DNA of 64,000 nucleotides from CAZGMJ01 sp964526785 (GTDB lineage Bacteria > Planctomycetota > Phycisphaerae > Sedimentisphaerales > Anaerobacaceae). Below are positions 55,801 to 63,872 of this stretch, piece by piece. Positions within the stretch are counted from its first letter, which is position 1. Every line of letters starts with the position of its first letter. A program made the position numbers and the translations under genes. The notes below the pieces were generated by a model, which was not told the DNA's origin, made no database searches, and saw only the letters and a program-made list of their open reading frames with translations. The stretch covers positions 62,001 through 126,000 of the forward strand of contig CAZGMJ010000007.1 in NCBI GenBank assembly GCA_964526785.1, given 5' to 3'.

Positions 55801-56688
55801 CTACTGCGCCGCAGCGCCGTCTTCCTCTGCACCCGATCCTTTCTTTCTGCGTTTCCTTGCAGTCCGTCCCTCGGCCGTACCGGATTCGATACCCCCGGAA
55901 TCCCCGCCGGCAATCTCCAGTACACTCAGTGTGTCACGCTCGATAATACCCCGTATGTTGTTCCGGGGGACCCCGGGGAGATTCGTATCCGCCAGCAGCA
56001 TATTGAATCCAAGCAGCGTCTCCATGCACTGCTGCGGATTGCCGAGCGGAAAACCGCTGCCGAAAAGCAATTTGTCCATCACACCCCGCTCGTGCGCGCT
56101 GACCACCGTATTATACAACTGCCACACGCTGCTCGGTCGCATGGTCAGATCCGCATACACGTTTGAGTGCTTGCCCACCATCGACAAGGTCTGCTCCACG
56201 AACGGCACCCCCATATTGCCGATAACTACCTTAAGCTTCGGAAACATCCGCGCCACTTCGTCCAGCAGATAGGGCTGCGCATACTCCAGAACCGCATCGC
56301 TGCCCAGATCTCCGCCTCCATTGTGAAAGAATACGGGCATGCCGAGTTCCTGTGCCGCTTCATAAAACCGGATCGCCCGACTGTGGGCCGGGTGAAAACC
56401 GCACGCCGAACAATACAGAATGGCCCCTCGAAAGCCCATCTCGTCCTTGAGCGTCTCCAGATCGCTTAGTGCTATCTGGTCCTTGGTGGGCTCCACAACG
56501 GCGAAACCGACCATCTTGTCTTCGTGGTTCCGCACGTAATCGGACAGCCTCCTGTTCACCTTCTCACTGCCGTCCTCAAGACCGCCCAGGACAACGCACG
56601 TATCTACCATCTGCGCCACCGACAAATGCCCGGCGGTATCCGCTGCGTCCGACCCACAATCTATATGTGTGTGACAATCAACTATCAT
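55801..56688 (-). CDS. Amidohydrolase-related metal-dependent hydrolase
   Basis: The 295-residue TIM-barrel protein begins MIVDCHTHIDCGS with the HxH metal motif. It continues with FRGAILYCSACGFHPAHS, GMPVFFHNGG, LKVVIGNMGVPFVEQTLSM and KLLFGSGFPLG. It fits the amidohydrolase-2 group (decarboxylases and lactonases). The C-terminus ends in a basic, then acidic disordered tail (RKRRKKGSGAEEDGAAAQ). The substrate is unknown. Confidence 0.82.
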   Translation of the reverse strand: MIVDCHTHIDCGSDAADTAGHLSVAQMVDTCVVLGGLEDGSEKVNRRLSDYVRNHEDKMVGFAVVEPTKDQIALSDLETLKDEMGFRGAILYCSACGFHPAHSRAIRFYEAAQELGMPVFFHNGGGDLGSDAVLEYAQPYLLDEVARMFPKLKVVIGNMGVPFVEQTLSMVGKHSNVYADLTMRPSSVWQLYNTVVSAHERGVMDKLLFGSGFPLGNPQQCMETLLGFNMLLADTNLPGVPRNNIRGIIERDTLSVLEIAGGDSGGIESGTAEGRTARKRRKKGSGAEEDGAAAQ

Positions 56689-57059
56689 TCTGCAATTCTG
56701 GCTACCTCACTGGAAAACGCAAAGGCTAATCATTAATGCATGCCCTTGCCGCCGTCAAGAACAAATGCGGCCTATTTCGCGCAATACCATGCTACCGGAT
56801 GCAGCCGCCGGAATGCCCGCGCACCCCACTGCGTCCTATAATACTGCGACTCAGCCCTGGCATATCCCGTCCATCAGCACAGACTCCCATGCCCGTCCCC
56901 CTGCCCATCGATTTGAATGCTCCTGCCGACCCCGTCTCTCCACCGCAATCCCATACTCCCACATCCTGCCGTTACCACCGGCCATCGCCTTAGCCTGTAT
57001 GCCCCGCACTTGACACCATACGCAGACGGCTGTATTATTTCGTCGGCAACCTGGGGACT
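56689..57059. other. Intergenic region
   Basis: No gene is supported. The only feature I can point to is the promoter at 57010-57038. Confidence 0.4.
57010..57038 (+). promoter_or_regulatory. Strong sigma-70-like promoter upstream of the zinc-finger gene
   Basis: TTGACA (57010-57015) and TATTAT (57033-57038) are 17 bases apart, a near-consensus promoter. Transcription would start near 57045. Confidence 0.65.
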
Positions 57060-57260
57060 ATGCCTATGATGGAGACGAACGCACACGCATTGTATATGCC
57101 GCGGCAGGCCGGCGGATGCCTGGAAAAACTGGCGGTGAGTGAAATCTTCCTGCCGCTGATGCGTCTTATATATGCAATGCGGTCCAAAATGGACCTCGTC
57201 ATAACTCGTTGCTCTGCCAGAATCAAACGTCCCGGCAGATGTCCTTGGAAACAAATATGA
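57060..57260 (+). CDS. Possible small upstream ORF, 66 aa
   Basis: This frame begins about 15 bases after the predicted transcription start and its stop overlaps the zinc-finger gene start by four bases (ATGA), which suggests translational coupling. The predicted protein is basic and resembles nothing I know, and the ribosome site is weak (GGGG). If it is not translated, the zinc-finger gene has a leader of about 210 bases. Confidence 0.3.
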   Translation: MPMMETNAHALYMPRQAGGCLEKLAVSEIFLPLMRLIYAMRSKMDLVITRCSARIKRPGRCPWKQI

Positions 57261-57649
57261 ATTGCCCGGTTTGCGACAACGCGATGATCACCCTCGAACT
57301 CGAGGATGTCGAGATCGACTACTGCACCGACTGCGGCGGCATCTGGCTGGATGCCGGAGAACTGGAGATACTGCTTGCAAACCCCTCCAGTGCACGGCAA
57401 CTGCTTGATTCATTTGCCGTCGATACGAATACCACGGAACAGAAAAGAAAATGCCCCATTTGTGATCGTAAAATGGACAAGATCATGGTCGGCCGGACAA
57501 AACCTGCCCTGCTGATCGATAAATGCTGTAAAGAACACGGCTTGTGGTTCGACAAGGGAGAGCTCCAGGACATCTTCGACCGGGCTCGCCTGGACGCCGA
57601 CCATCGTATTCAGAATCTGCTGGCCGACATGTTTGGCCACACAGGCTGA
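57257..57649 (+). CDS. Double zf-TFIIB-type zinc-finger protein
   Basis: The 130-residue protein has two copies of the TFIIB-like zinc-finger pattern. The first is MNCPVCDNAMI with DYCTDCGGIWLDAGELE (residues 1-40), the second KCPICDRKMDKI with DKCCKEHGLWFDKGELQ (residues 60-110). In the second the last pair is C-x2-H. The family (DUF/zf-TFIIB) is widespread in bacteria and its function is not known; a role in nucleic-acid or protein contact is inferred. The start at 57257 is where homology begins; GGAAAC upstream is a weak site. Confidence 0.8.
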   Translation: MNCPVCDNAMITLELEDVEIDYCTDCGGIWLDAGELEILLANPSSARQLLDSFAVDTNTTEQKRKCPICDRKMDKIMVGRTKPALLIDKCCKEHGLWFDKGELQDIFDRARLDADHRIQNLLADMFGHTG

Positions 57650-57797
57650 CCGGAACCGATAACAGAGAATGGACAATCGATTCGCACTGCCGCGCCGAGC
57701 AGACGGTCGAGGTGGATAATGGTACTCTCGGTGCAGATGCATGCGTTATGCGTCATAAGCACCGTCAAAGCACGCTTTTAATGAAAAGGAGTTTGCT

Positions 57798-57878
57798 ATG
57801 GGCACGATGAACATTATTTTGATTGCCGTGGGTGTGATTGCCATTGTTGCCGTCGTCATACTGAAAAAGCGAGGCTGA
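57798..57878 (+). CDS. 26-residue single-span membrane peptide
   Basis: A very short gene with a good ribosome site (AAAGGAG, about 7 bases before ATG). It encodes a peptide that is almost entirely one membrane helix (IILIAVGVIAIVAVVILKK) and ends in KKRG, which would lie in the cytoplasm. It lies 36 bases upstream of lemA and probably shares its transcript with lemA and htpX. A small subunit of the LemA-HtpX system is a reasonable guess. It is too short to rule out chance, but the codon pattern and ribosome site argue for a gene. Confidence 0.6.
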   Translation: MGTMNIILIAVGVIAIVAVVILKKRG

Positions 57879-57914
57879 TAACCGCTCAAAACCGTCAGAA
57901 GTAGGAGAGCACGC

Positions 57915-58484
57915 ATGGGACCAGCACTGATAGTCGTTGCCGTTCTCGTAGGGTTCCTCATCCTGGCCGCCGTCTTCGTGATCGGGATATACAACTCGCT
58001 GGTCCGCTTGCGCAACCAGGTCGATAACGCATGGTCGCAGATCGACGTACAGCTCAAGCGGCGCCACGACTTGATCCCGAATCTGGTCGAAACGGCCAAA
58101 GGGTACATGAAGCATGAGCGAGAAACCTTCGAATCCATCACTAAGGCTCGCAGTCAGGCCATGGGAGCCGGTTCGGTCGCCGAATCCGCCAAGGCCGAAG
58201 GGGCGCTCGCCGACGCACTCAGCAAGTTCATGCTCGTGGTCGAGAACTATCCCGATCTAAAGGCGAACCAGAACTTCCTGTCGCTCCAGGAGGAACTGAC
58301 CGGCACGGAGAACAAGATCGCGTTCGCACGGCAGAACTATAACGATCAGGTCCTGTTCTTCAACAACAAGATTCAGATGTTCCCATCGAACATCATCGCC
58401 GGCATGTTCGGGTTCACCAAACGCGACTTCTTCGAGGTCGAGACCGCGGCCGAACGCGAAGTGCCCAATGTAAGTTTCAGTTGA
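57915..58484 (+). CDS. lemA: LemA-family protein
   Basis: The 189-residue protein has an N-terminal membrane segment (LIVVAVLVGFLILAAVFVIG) and the LemA helical domain (YNSLVRLRNQVDNAWSQIDV, LKRRHDLIPNLVETAKGYM, LSKFMLVVENYPDLKANQNF). The role is unclear, but LemA genes are often next to the protease HtpX, as here (16-base gap). It is likely anchored to the inner membrane. Confidence 0.93.
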   Translation: MGPALIVVAVLVGFLILAAVFVIGIYNSLVRLRNQVDNAWSQIDVQLKRRHDLIPNLVETAKGYMKHERETFESITKARSQAMGAGSVAESAKAEGALADALSKFMLVVENYPDLKANQNFLSLQEELTGTENKIAFARQNYNDQVLFFNNKIQMFPSNIIAGMFGFTKRDFFEVETAAEREVPNVSFS

Positions 58485-58500
58485 TTGCACGAAGCCGAAC

Positions 58501-59739
58501 ATGTGGGAACTGATCCGCGCAAATAAACGCAACTCAGTCATCCTGATGGCGACGATGGCCTTCGTGCTGCTGTTGCTCGGTGCGCTGATCGGCGTAGGTT
58601 TCATGGGCCCCGACGGTGGCTTTTTCGGCCTGATAATCGCCACCGTCGTATGGCTCTTCCTGATGCTCGTCAGCTTCTCAGCCGGGGACACGATATTCCT
58701 CGCCGCCAGCGGAGCCAAACCCGTTACGCACGACGTCCATCCTCAACTGTTCAACGTGGTCGAGGAGATGAAAATCGCCGCCGGCCTGCCGACCATGCCG
58801 AAGATCTACATCATCAACGACCCCGCCCCGAATGCGTTCGCTACCGGCAGAAAGCCCGAGACCGCTTCGATTGCAGTCACCGCCGGCCTGCTGGCGCGCC
58901 TCAACCGCGACGAACTCCAGGGAGTCGTCGCCCATGAGATGAGCCATATCCTGCATCGCGATATCCTCTACGTTACTCTCGCCGGTGTGATGCTCGGTTC
59001 GATCGTTATCCTCTCGCAGATATTCCTTCGCGGCATGTTCTACAGTTCCCTCGGCTCGCGCCGGCGGTACTCCTCAGGAGGCAAGGGCGGCGGCCAGGCC
59101 CAGATCGTCCTGATTGTCATTGCTCTGCTCGCAGCGATTCTCGCCCCCATCATGGCCCAACTGCTCTATTTCGCCCTTTCGAGAAAACGCGAATACCTCG
59201 CCGACGCAGGTGCCGCCAGACTCACGAGATACCCCGAAGGACTCGCCAGCGCCCTCGATAAGATATCGAACGATCCATCGCCGCAACTCACATCGGCAAA
59301 CAAGGCGAACGCGCCGATGTACATCGTCAACCCCTTTAAGAAGAAGGGGGCCAGAAAGCTCTCGGACCTCACCAGTACGCACCCGCCTATCTCCGAGCGC
59401 GTCCGGATCCTGCGCAATATGACACAAGGGGCTTCTTTCAGGGACTATTCGAATGCTTATACGCAAATCGCAGGCAAGGCGCCTCCGCTGCCGGCCGCCG
59501 CAGTCAAGCAAAGCGAACAAATCGGACTGCGAGAGGGCCGCACGGACACGCCAAAACGCAAACGCACGAAGCAACAACTCCACCAGGTTGGCGATATCAT
59601 GCGCCGTGTTAACGGCTTTGCCTTTCTAACCTGCGCATGCGGGCTGAAGCTGAAGGTCCCTCCGAACTTCAAGAAAGAATCCGTGTCCTGTCCCAAATGC
59701 GGAAAGAAGCTCGCTGTGCCCGCATCCGAACCGGCCTGA
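58501..59739 (+). CDS. htpX: HtpX-type M48 zinc metalloprotease with C-terminal zinc ribbon
   Basis: This membrane protease degrades misfolded inner-membrane proteins. Two N-terminal TM segments (about 12-32 and 42-60) precede the active site GVVAHEMSHILHRD (H145, E146, H149); a further Glu ligand is in SRKREYLADAG. A TM pair lies in between. HtpX is usually about 290 residues; here about 110 extra follow. The extension ends in a zinc-ribbon-like module with CAC and CPKC pairs (TCACGLKLKVPP, SVSCPKCGKKLAV). It is transcribed with lemA. Confidence 0.92.
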   Translation: MWELIRANKRNSVILMATMAFVLLLLGALIGVGFMGPDGGFFGLIIATVVWLFLMLVSFSAGDTIFLAASGAKPVTHDVHPQLFNVVEEMKIAAGLPTMPKIYIINDPAPNAFATGRKPETASIAVTAGLLARLNRDELQGVVAHEMSHILHRDILYVTLAGVMLGSIVILSQIFLRGMFYSSLGSRRRYSSGGKGGGQAQIVLIVIALLAAILAPIMAQLLYFALSRKREYLADAGAARLTRYPEGLASALDKISNDPSPQLTSANKANAPMYIVNPFKKKGARKLSDLTSTHPPISERVRILRNMTQGASFRDYSNAYTQIAGKAPPLPAAAVKQSEQIGLREGRTDTPKRKRTKQQLHQVGDIMRRVNGFAFLTCACGLKLKVPPNFKKESVSCPKCGKKLAVPASEPA

Positions 59740-59772
59740 GATGGCCGCACACCCATCCACCGGCCCAACCGG

Positions 59773-60408
59773 TCATAGAGTCATCGTCTGGCCCGGCTCC
59801 AGCAGAGCGATCTCACACCGCGAGCCGGCCGCCTCAATGAACTCCTCCGCATCCTCCTTGCCCCCGACTATGTCTCCCCAATGGTAGGCCATGGCGGCCT
59901 TGGGCCGTATTCGCCGCACAGCCTCAGCCGCCTGCTCGGCATCCATCGTATACGTTCCCCCGACGGGCAACAATGCCAGATCGATCTCGCCGAGAGTGCT
60001 CATCTCCTCGATGACATCCGTGTCGCCCGCGTAGTATATGCGTTTGCCCGCCATTTCCACCACGAAGCCAACCCATTCGTTGCCCCTCGGGTGAAACTGC
60101 TTGCTCGGATTGTACGCGGCTACCGCCTCAATACGGATACCCGCAATCTCGACCGTTTGGCCCGGTGCAATAGTTTCGCCGCTTCCATGACTTGAAACAA
60201 CATCCGCCGCCCCAACGAGCGTACAATCCGCCCCGCTGATCTTCCCGATATCCTCGGCCGAATAGTGATCGTAATGACCGTGGCTAACCAGAACCAGATC
60301 GGCGTCACCAACACCATCTTTCAGTTTCCACGGATCGATATAAACGACTTTGCCCTCGGCCGATATCCTGAAACTCGCGTGTCCCAGCCATGTTATCTCA
60401 ACATCCAT
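59773..60408 (-). CDS. UPF0173-type metal-dependent hydrolase
   Basis: A small metallo-beta-lactamase-fold protein of 211 residues. The metal motif is VSHGHYDHYS and further ligands are in YYAGDTDVIEEM and AMAYHWGD. The start MDVEITWLGHASFRI is typical of the UPF0173 group. The reaction is not known; relatives act as esterases, phosphodiesterases or lactonases in vitro. Convergent with htpX (33 bases between stops). Confidence 0.88.
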   Translation of the reverse strand: MDVEITWLGHASFRISAEGKVVYIDPWKLKDGVGDADLVLVSHGHYDHYSAEDIGKISGADCTLVGAADVVSSHGSGETIAPGQTVEIAGIRIEAVAAYNPSKQFHPRGNEWVGFVVEMAGKRIYYAGDTDVIEEMSTLGEIDLALLPVGGTYTMDAEQAAEAVRRIRPKAAMAYHWGDIVGGKEDAEEFIEAAGSRCEIALLEPGQTMTL

Positions 60409-60700
60409 CGACAGCTCCTGCCAGTCAGTACGTGTGCCCTACCGTTGAAACTCTCAGGCTCGTATGATGCAGATCGCTGCATTTCGTGTCAAGACCAATC
60501 CGGAGCCGTGGCTATGGCAATGGCACCAGATGATCGAAATAGAAGTGCTCAGCCGGGTAATGAATGGACAGGATACCCCGAATGTGCCGCACGTTGAGTT
60601 GCCCCGCAGTCGCGCATACAAATGAGCCGCACAAACTGAACTCCGCGGCTCTGACGCGCAAATAATCCCAATCAGATACAGGCAAACCGGTCGAACCGGC

Positions 60701-61033
60701 CTACTCCCCGCAGACGCCTGAAGAGACTTCCGCCTTCTCCTCGCTCTCAGTTTCGTCCAGCGCCGCAGGTTCCGCCACCCGCCGGTAACCGAGCGCCTTG
60801 ATAACCTCAAGAACTTCCGTCCAGGTCGGGAACGGTCGTGAATTCCGTCGCTTGTACTCGTCGATGGCCATCAGGAATTCGAACTGCTCCTCCGACATTT
60901 GCCCCTCCTCCGCGGACTTGCGTGTGTCGCTCAGGCGTATGCCGGGGCCGCGACGCCGGTCCAAACCCAGACGCCGATCCACTACGCTCTCTCTGCGGTC
61001 ATGCTCTTTCTCTCTGCGCTGCTTATTGCTCAT
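60701..61033 (-). CDS. Small charged conserved hypothetical protein
   Basis: A soluble 110-residue protein rich in Arg and Glu. The first 45 residues are highly basic (NKQRREKEHDRRESVVDRR). The middle (EEQFEFLMAIDEYKRRNSRP, FPTWTEVLEVIKALGYRRV) is a helical module I have seen in planctomycete hypotheticals. GGAAGG precedes the ATG at 61033. No function can be inferred. Confidence 0.6.
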   Translation of the reverse strand: MSNKQRREKEHDRRESVVDRRLGLDRRRGPGIRLSDTRKSAEEGQMSEEQFEFLMAIDEYKRRNSRPFPTWTEVLEVIKALGYRRVAEPAALDETESEEKAEVSSGVCGE

Positions 61034-61133
61034 ATTCAACACCTTCCGCCTGCTTCAGGCATTTGGCCTCCGCTGCTCGACATTCTGGACAGATCACAGG
61101 CCGGGGCCGCGACCAGTGTCGAACTCGCCCCGA

Positions 61134-61445
61134 TCAGTAATCCTCGTCGTAGAAGTCCCCGCTGAACTCGTCGTCTTCGTCGGCCAGATCGTAGAACTCG
61201 TCGTACACATCCTGGGATTCGATGATCACGTGGGCCTCATCAATGTACTCGTCCGGAACCATCACCGCGATTTCGTTCGCATTCAGCGAATCATCGTAGT
61301 GTTCCTCGATGACAACAGGGATGTCGTTGCTCTTGAGAAGAGTCTCATACTCCTGTGCCTGGTCGTAATCATCCGCAAATGTGACAACCACATAACCGTG
61401 AGACTTGGCCTGCGACTTACTACCTTTCTTCGAACGTTTACTCAT
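61134..61445 (-). CDS. DUF2007-like (putative signal-transducing) protein
   Basis: The 103-residue protein begins with a short basic tail, then a small alpha/beta fold (VVVTFADDYDQAQEYETLLK, SNDIPVVIEEHYDD, IAVMVPDEYIDEAHVIIESQ) of the DUF2007 type. It ends in an acidic stretch (ADEDDEFSGDFYDEDY). DUF2007 proteins are small PII-like domains; binding to a partner is inferred. 100 bases separate it from the charged protein gene downstream. Confidence 0.7.
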   Translation of the reverse strand: MSKRSKKGSKSQAKSHGYVVVTFADDYDQAQEYETLLKSNDIPVVIEEHYDDSLNANEIAVMVPDEYIDEAHVIIESQDVYDEFYDLADEDDEFSGDFYDEDY

Positions 61446-61799
61446 AGCGTCTCTCCATTTCGAACTTTCTCAAACGCCTGCACAACGCTTGAACGTACCT
61501 TCAGTCGGCGGTGCCTTTACCGGCACCCCACATCCGTTAAGGTTATTCGTCAAAACGCATTGCACAGATTATGAAAAGACCCCGCCTGTTGCGAAAAAAC
61601 CGGCGCAAAGGCCTGTGCGAGATGACAATTTCTCCAAAAAGCACGTTTCAGTGCAAAAATTTGCAGTTTGAGCGGTTTTTTTGTTGAAAAAGTCCCTGCG
61701 CAGGAGTATCAACAGCCCTATTGATTACGCTGTAGAGTCGGATGCAAACGTTGCGTGCCGGCTAGGAGAACCAATTTTCTATCATGGAGGACCCATAGA
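61446..61799. other. Divergent intergenic region with the histone-gene promoter
   Basis: No gene is supported. It holds the promoter of the histone-fold gene and, upstream, an AT-rich run (about 61660-61690). Confidence 0.45.
61684..61712 (+). promoter_or_regulatory. Sigma-70-like promoter of the histone-fold gene
   Basis: TTGAAA (61684-61689) and TATCAA (61707-61712) are 17 bases apart, giving a leader of about 80 bases before the start at 61800. Confidence 0.5.
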
Positions 61800-61985
61800 A
61801 TGGCAAAGAAAAAGGAGCCTTTGGTTGTTGCCAGCAAAGTCAAGAACTACATCAAGAGTAAGAAGATGATGACCTCGTCCGATGCTCTCGATGCACTCAA
61901 CGAGAAGATCTACAGCGTTCTGGACGACGCCGTCGTCCGAACCAAGGCAAACAAGCGCAGCACGGTAAAGCCCCAGGATCTCTGA
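61800..61985 (+). CDS. Bacterial histone (single histone-fold, 61 aa)
   Basis: The protein consists of one histone fold. A basic start (MAKKKEPLVV) is followed by a first helix (ASKVKNYIKSKKMM), a loop beginning TSSDALDAL, the long central helix (NEKIYSVLDDAVVRTKANK) and the last strand-helix RSTVKPQDL. The end fits the archaeal histone pattern R-(K/S)-T-(I/V)-K-x-x-D-(I/L). GGAGG precedes the ATG. Small single-fold histones of this size are known from Bdellovibrio and Leptospira, and would shape or coat DNA. The gene stands alone with its own promoter and terminator. Confidence 0.85.
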   Translation: MAKKKEPLVVASKVKNYIKSKKMMTSSDALDALNEKIYSVLDDAVVRTKANKRSTVKPQDL

Positions 61986-62052
61986 GAACCTCTGATTCTC
62001 AGGACTGCCCGGATGCTCCGCAGCCCGGGCCAGTCTCAACACTGCGTGCAAA

Positions 62053-62089
62053 AAGCCGCTCCGGATTTCAAGCTGGTGCGGCTTCTTTT
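62053..62089 (+). terminator. Terminator of the histone-fold gene
   Basis: AAGCCGC/GCGGCTT arms (62053-62059, 62078-62084) form a stem followed by CTTTT. It lies about 70 bases after the histone-fold stop. A second GC-rich inverted repeat (CCCGG/CCGGG) lies nearer the gene, about 62008-62030. Confidence 0.6.
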
Positions 62090-62462
62090 CTGTCCGGATT
62101 CAAGCCCACGCCAACGTGCCGATATGCTCCTCCCGTTCCATCCCCACAAGAGAACAATTCTGGCCGGACCGACAACCCATCAACCAGCCCATAAAATACG
62201 CTCTACCAACGCATTAAATTCGGTTTTGCACCCTTTTTCCTCAACTTTCCCGGCCCCGAATCCCGAATAATATAACAGGTATTGTTCGATCATTGTGCTT
62301 TTTTCGGTCTCGCAATTAAGACAGGGCATTTTCCTGCCGATAAACTCGGTGTTGTTGCGTTTAAGGTCTTGATTCCAGGTGAGGATCGCACTTCACATCT
62401 GACTGCAACGGCAACGCTTTGGTGATGGAAACCTATCGTAACCTCGTTGAGAACAGACGCTT
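62090..62462. other. Intergenic region before the GT4 gene
   Basis: No gene is supported. AT-rich stretches near 62210-62300, including TAATATAACA (about 62268), could hold the glycosyltransferase promoter, but I find no good -35. Confidence 0.35.
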
Positions 62463-63791
62463 ATGAAACAACAGTGGCAGGGAGCACCTTTGCGAGTCTT
62501 CATGTTGGGCTGGGAATTTCCACCCTTCATCAGCGGTGGTCTCGGAACAGCCTGCTACGGGCTCACCAGGGCAATGGCTCGGCTGGGCGTCGAAATAACC
62601 TTTGTCCTGCCCAAAGCCGTGGACGCCGAATACAGCACGCATGTCAAAATGCTGAGCCCCGGCTCGACAATTCCCCGCCGAACGACCCATCATTCGCTCT
62701 CAGAAAGCAGGAATGTGCGCGTCCACGCCATCGATTCCCCCCTCCAGCCCTATGAAACGCCGGATTTTTACCAGAAGCGCATCGAGCAGATCATCCGGCA
62801 CAAGCAGACGACACACGGAACCGTCAACGAAACCGTGCACTTCTCGAGCAAGGCCGACTACGGCGGGAATATGTACGACGAAGTACAGCGATATGCCGCA
62901 ATGGCCGTCTGCCTGGCGGAGAATGAGCAGTTTGATATAGTCCATGCCCATGATTGGATGACCTACACCACCGGAATTGCGGTTGCAAGAGCCTCCGGCA
63001 AACCGCTCGTCGTACACGTCCACTCGACGGAATTCGATCGTAGCGGCGAACATGTCAACCAGATGATATATGATCTGGAACGCATGGGCATGGAGCAGGC
63101 CGACAAAGTCATCGCCGTCAGCCACTTCACGCGGAGTATCATCATCAGCAGATACGGCATCAGCGGCGACAAGGTCGAAGTCGTGTACAACGGCGTGGAC
63201 CGAAACAGCCGGAGCCGTGAGTGGGTTCTCGGAGAAACCGGCATACAAAAAGACGAGAAGATCGTCCTTTTCCTCGGCCGAATCACAATGCAGAAAGGAC
63301 CGGAATACTTCCTCCACGCCGCCAAAAAAGTCCTCGAGGTCATGGATAATGTGAAATTCGTCATGGCCGGTTCCGGCGACCTCATGCACAGGTCCATCGA
63401 GATGGCTGCGGAACTCGGTATCGGTCAGAAAGTGCTTTTCACGGGATTCCTCAGAGGCGAAGACGTGCGGCGAATCTACAAGATGGCCGATCTGTACGTA
63501 ATGCCGTCCGTATCCGAACCCTTTGGCATCGCCCCGCTCGAAGCGCTCGACAATGACGTACCCGTCATCATAAGCAAGCAAAGCGGCGTCTCCGAAGTGC
63601 TGACACATGCCCTCAAGGTGGATTTCTGGGACGTCGACGAAATCGCCAACAAGGTGGTGGCCGTGCTGCGGTATCCGCCTCTCCAGATGACACTGCGAAA
63701 CCACGGAAACTCGGAAGTCAGACGCCTTCGCTGGATCGACACCGCCGGCAAGTGCGCTAGAATCTATAACGATACCCTCGTGGCCGTCTAG
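62463..63791 (+). CDS. GT4 glycosyltransferase, glycogen-synthase-like
   Basis: A GT-B enzyme of 442 residues. The N-terminal domain has the starch/glycogen-synthase type start (RVFMLGWEFPPFISGGLGT, acceptor loop); the C-terminal domain has KIVLFLGRITMQKGPEYFLH and the GT4 sugar-nucleotide motif PFGIAPLEALDNDVPVIIS. It probably makes or extends an alpha-glucan from a nucleoside diphosphate glucose, as suggested by the GH57 gene that follows (81-base gap). Confidence 0.88.
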   Translation: MKQQWQGAPLRVFMLGWEFPPFISGGLGTACYGLTRAMARLGVEITFVLPKAVDAEYSTHVKMLSPGSTIPRRTTHHSLSESRNVRVHAIDSPLQPYETPDFYQKRIEQIIRHKQTTHGTVNETVHFSSKADYGGNMYDEVQRYAAMAVCLAENEQFDIVHAHDWMTYTTGIAVARASGKPLVVHVHSTEFDRSGEHVNQMIYDLERMGMEQADKVIAVSHFTRSIIISRYGISGDKVEVVYNGVDRNSRSREWVLGETGIQKDEKIVLFLGRITMQKGPEYFLHAAKKVLEVMDNVKFVMAGSGDLMHRSIEMAAELGIGQKVLFTGFLRGEDVRRIYKMADLYVMPSVSEPFGIAPLEALDNDVPVIISKQSGVSEVLTHALKVDFWDVDEIANKVVAVLRYPPLQMTLRNHGNSEVRRLRWIDTAGKCARIYNDTLVAV

Positions 63792-63872
63792 CCGCGAGCA
63801 CGCTGCATCAGACGGAACGGTTCCGGCAGCGAAAAAAATCGGAGCACAATAACGTTCAGGGGATAACGGATT

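Noticed and set aside
54692..56272. Long open frame (526 codons, plus strand) opposite the symporter and amidohydrolase
   Set aside because: It spans the gap between two real minus-strand genes and shows no domain.
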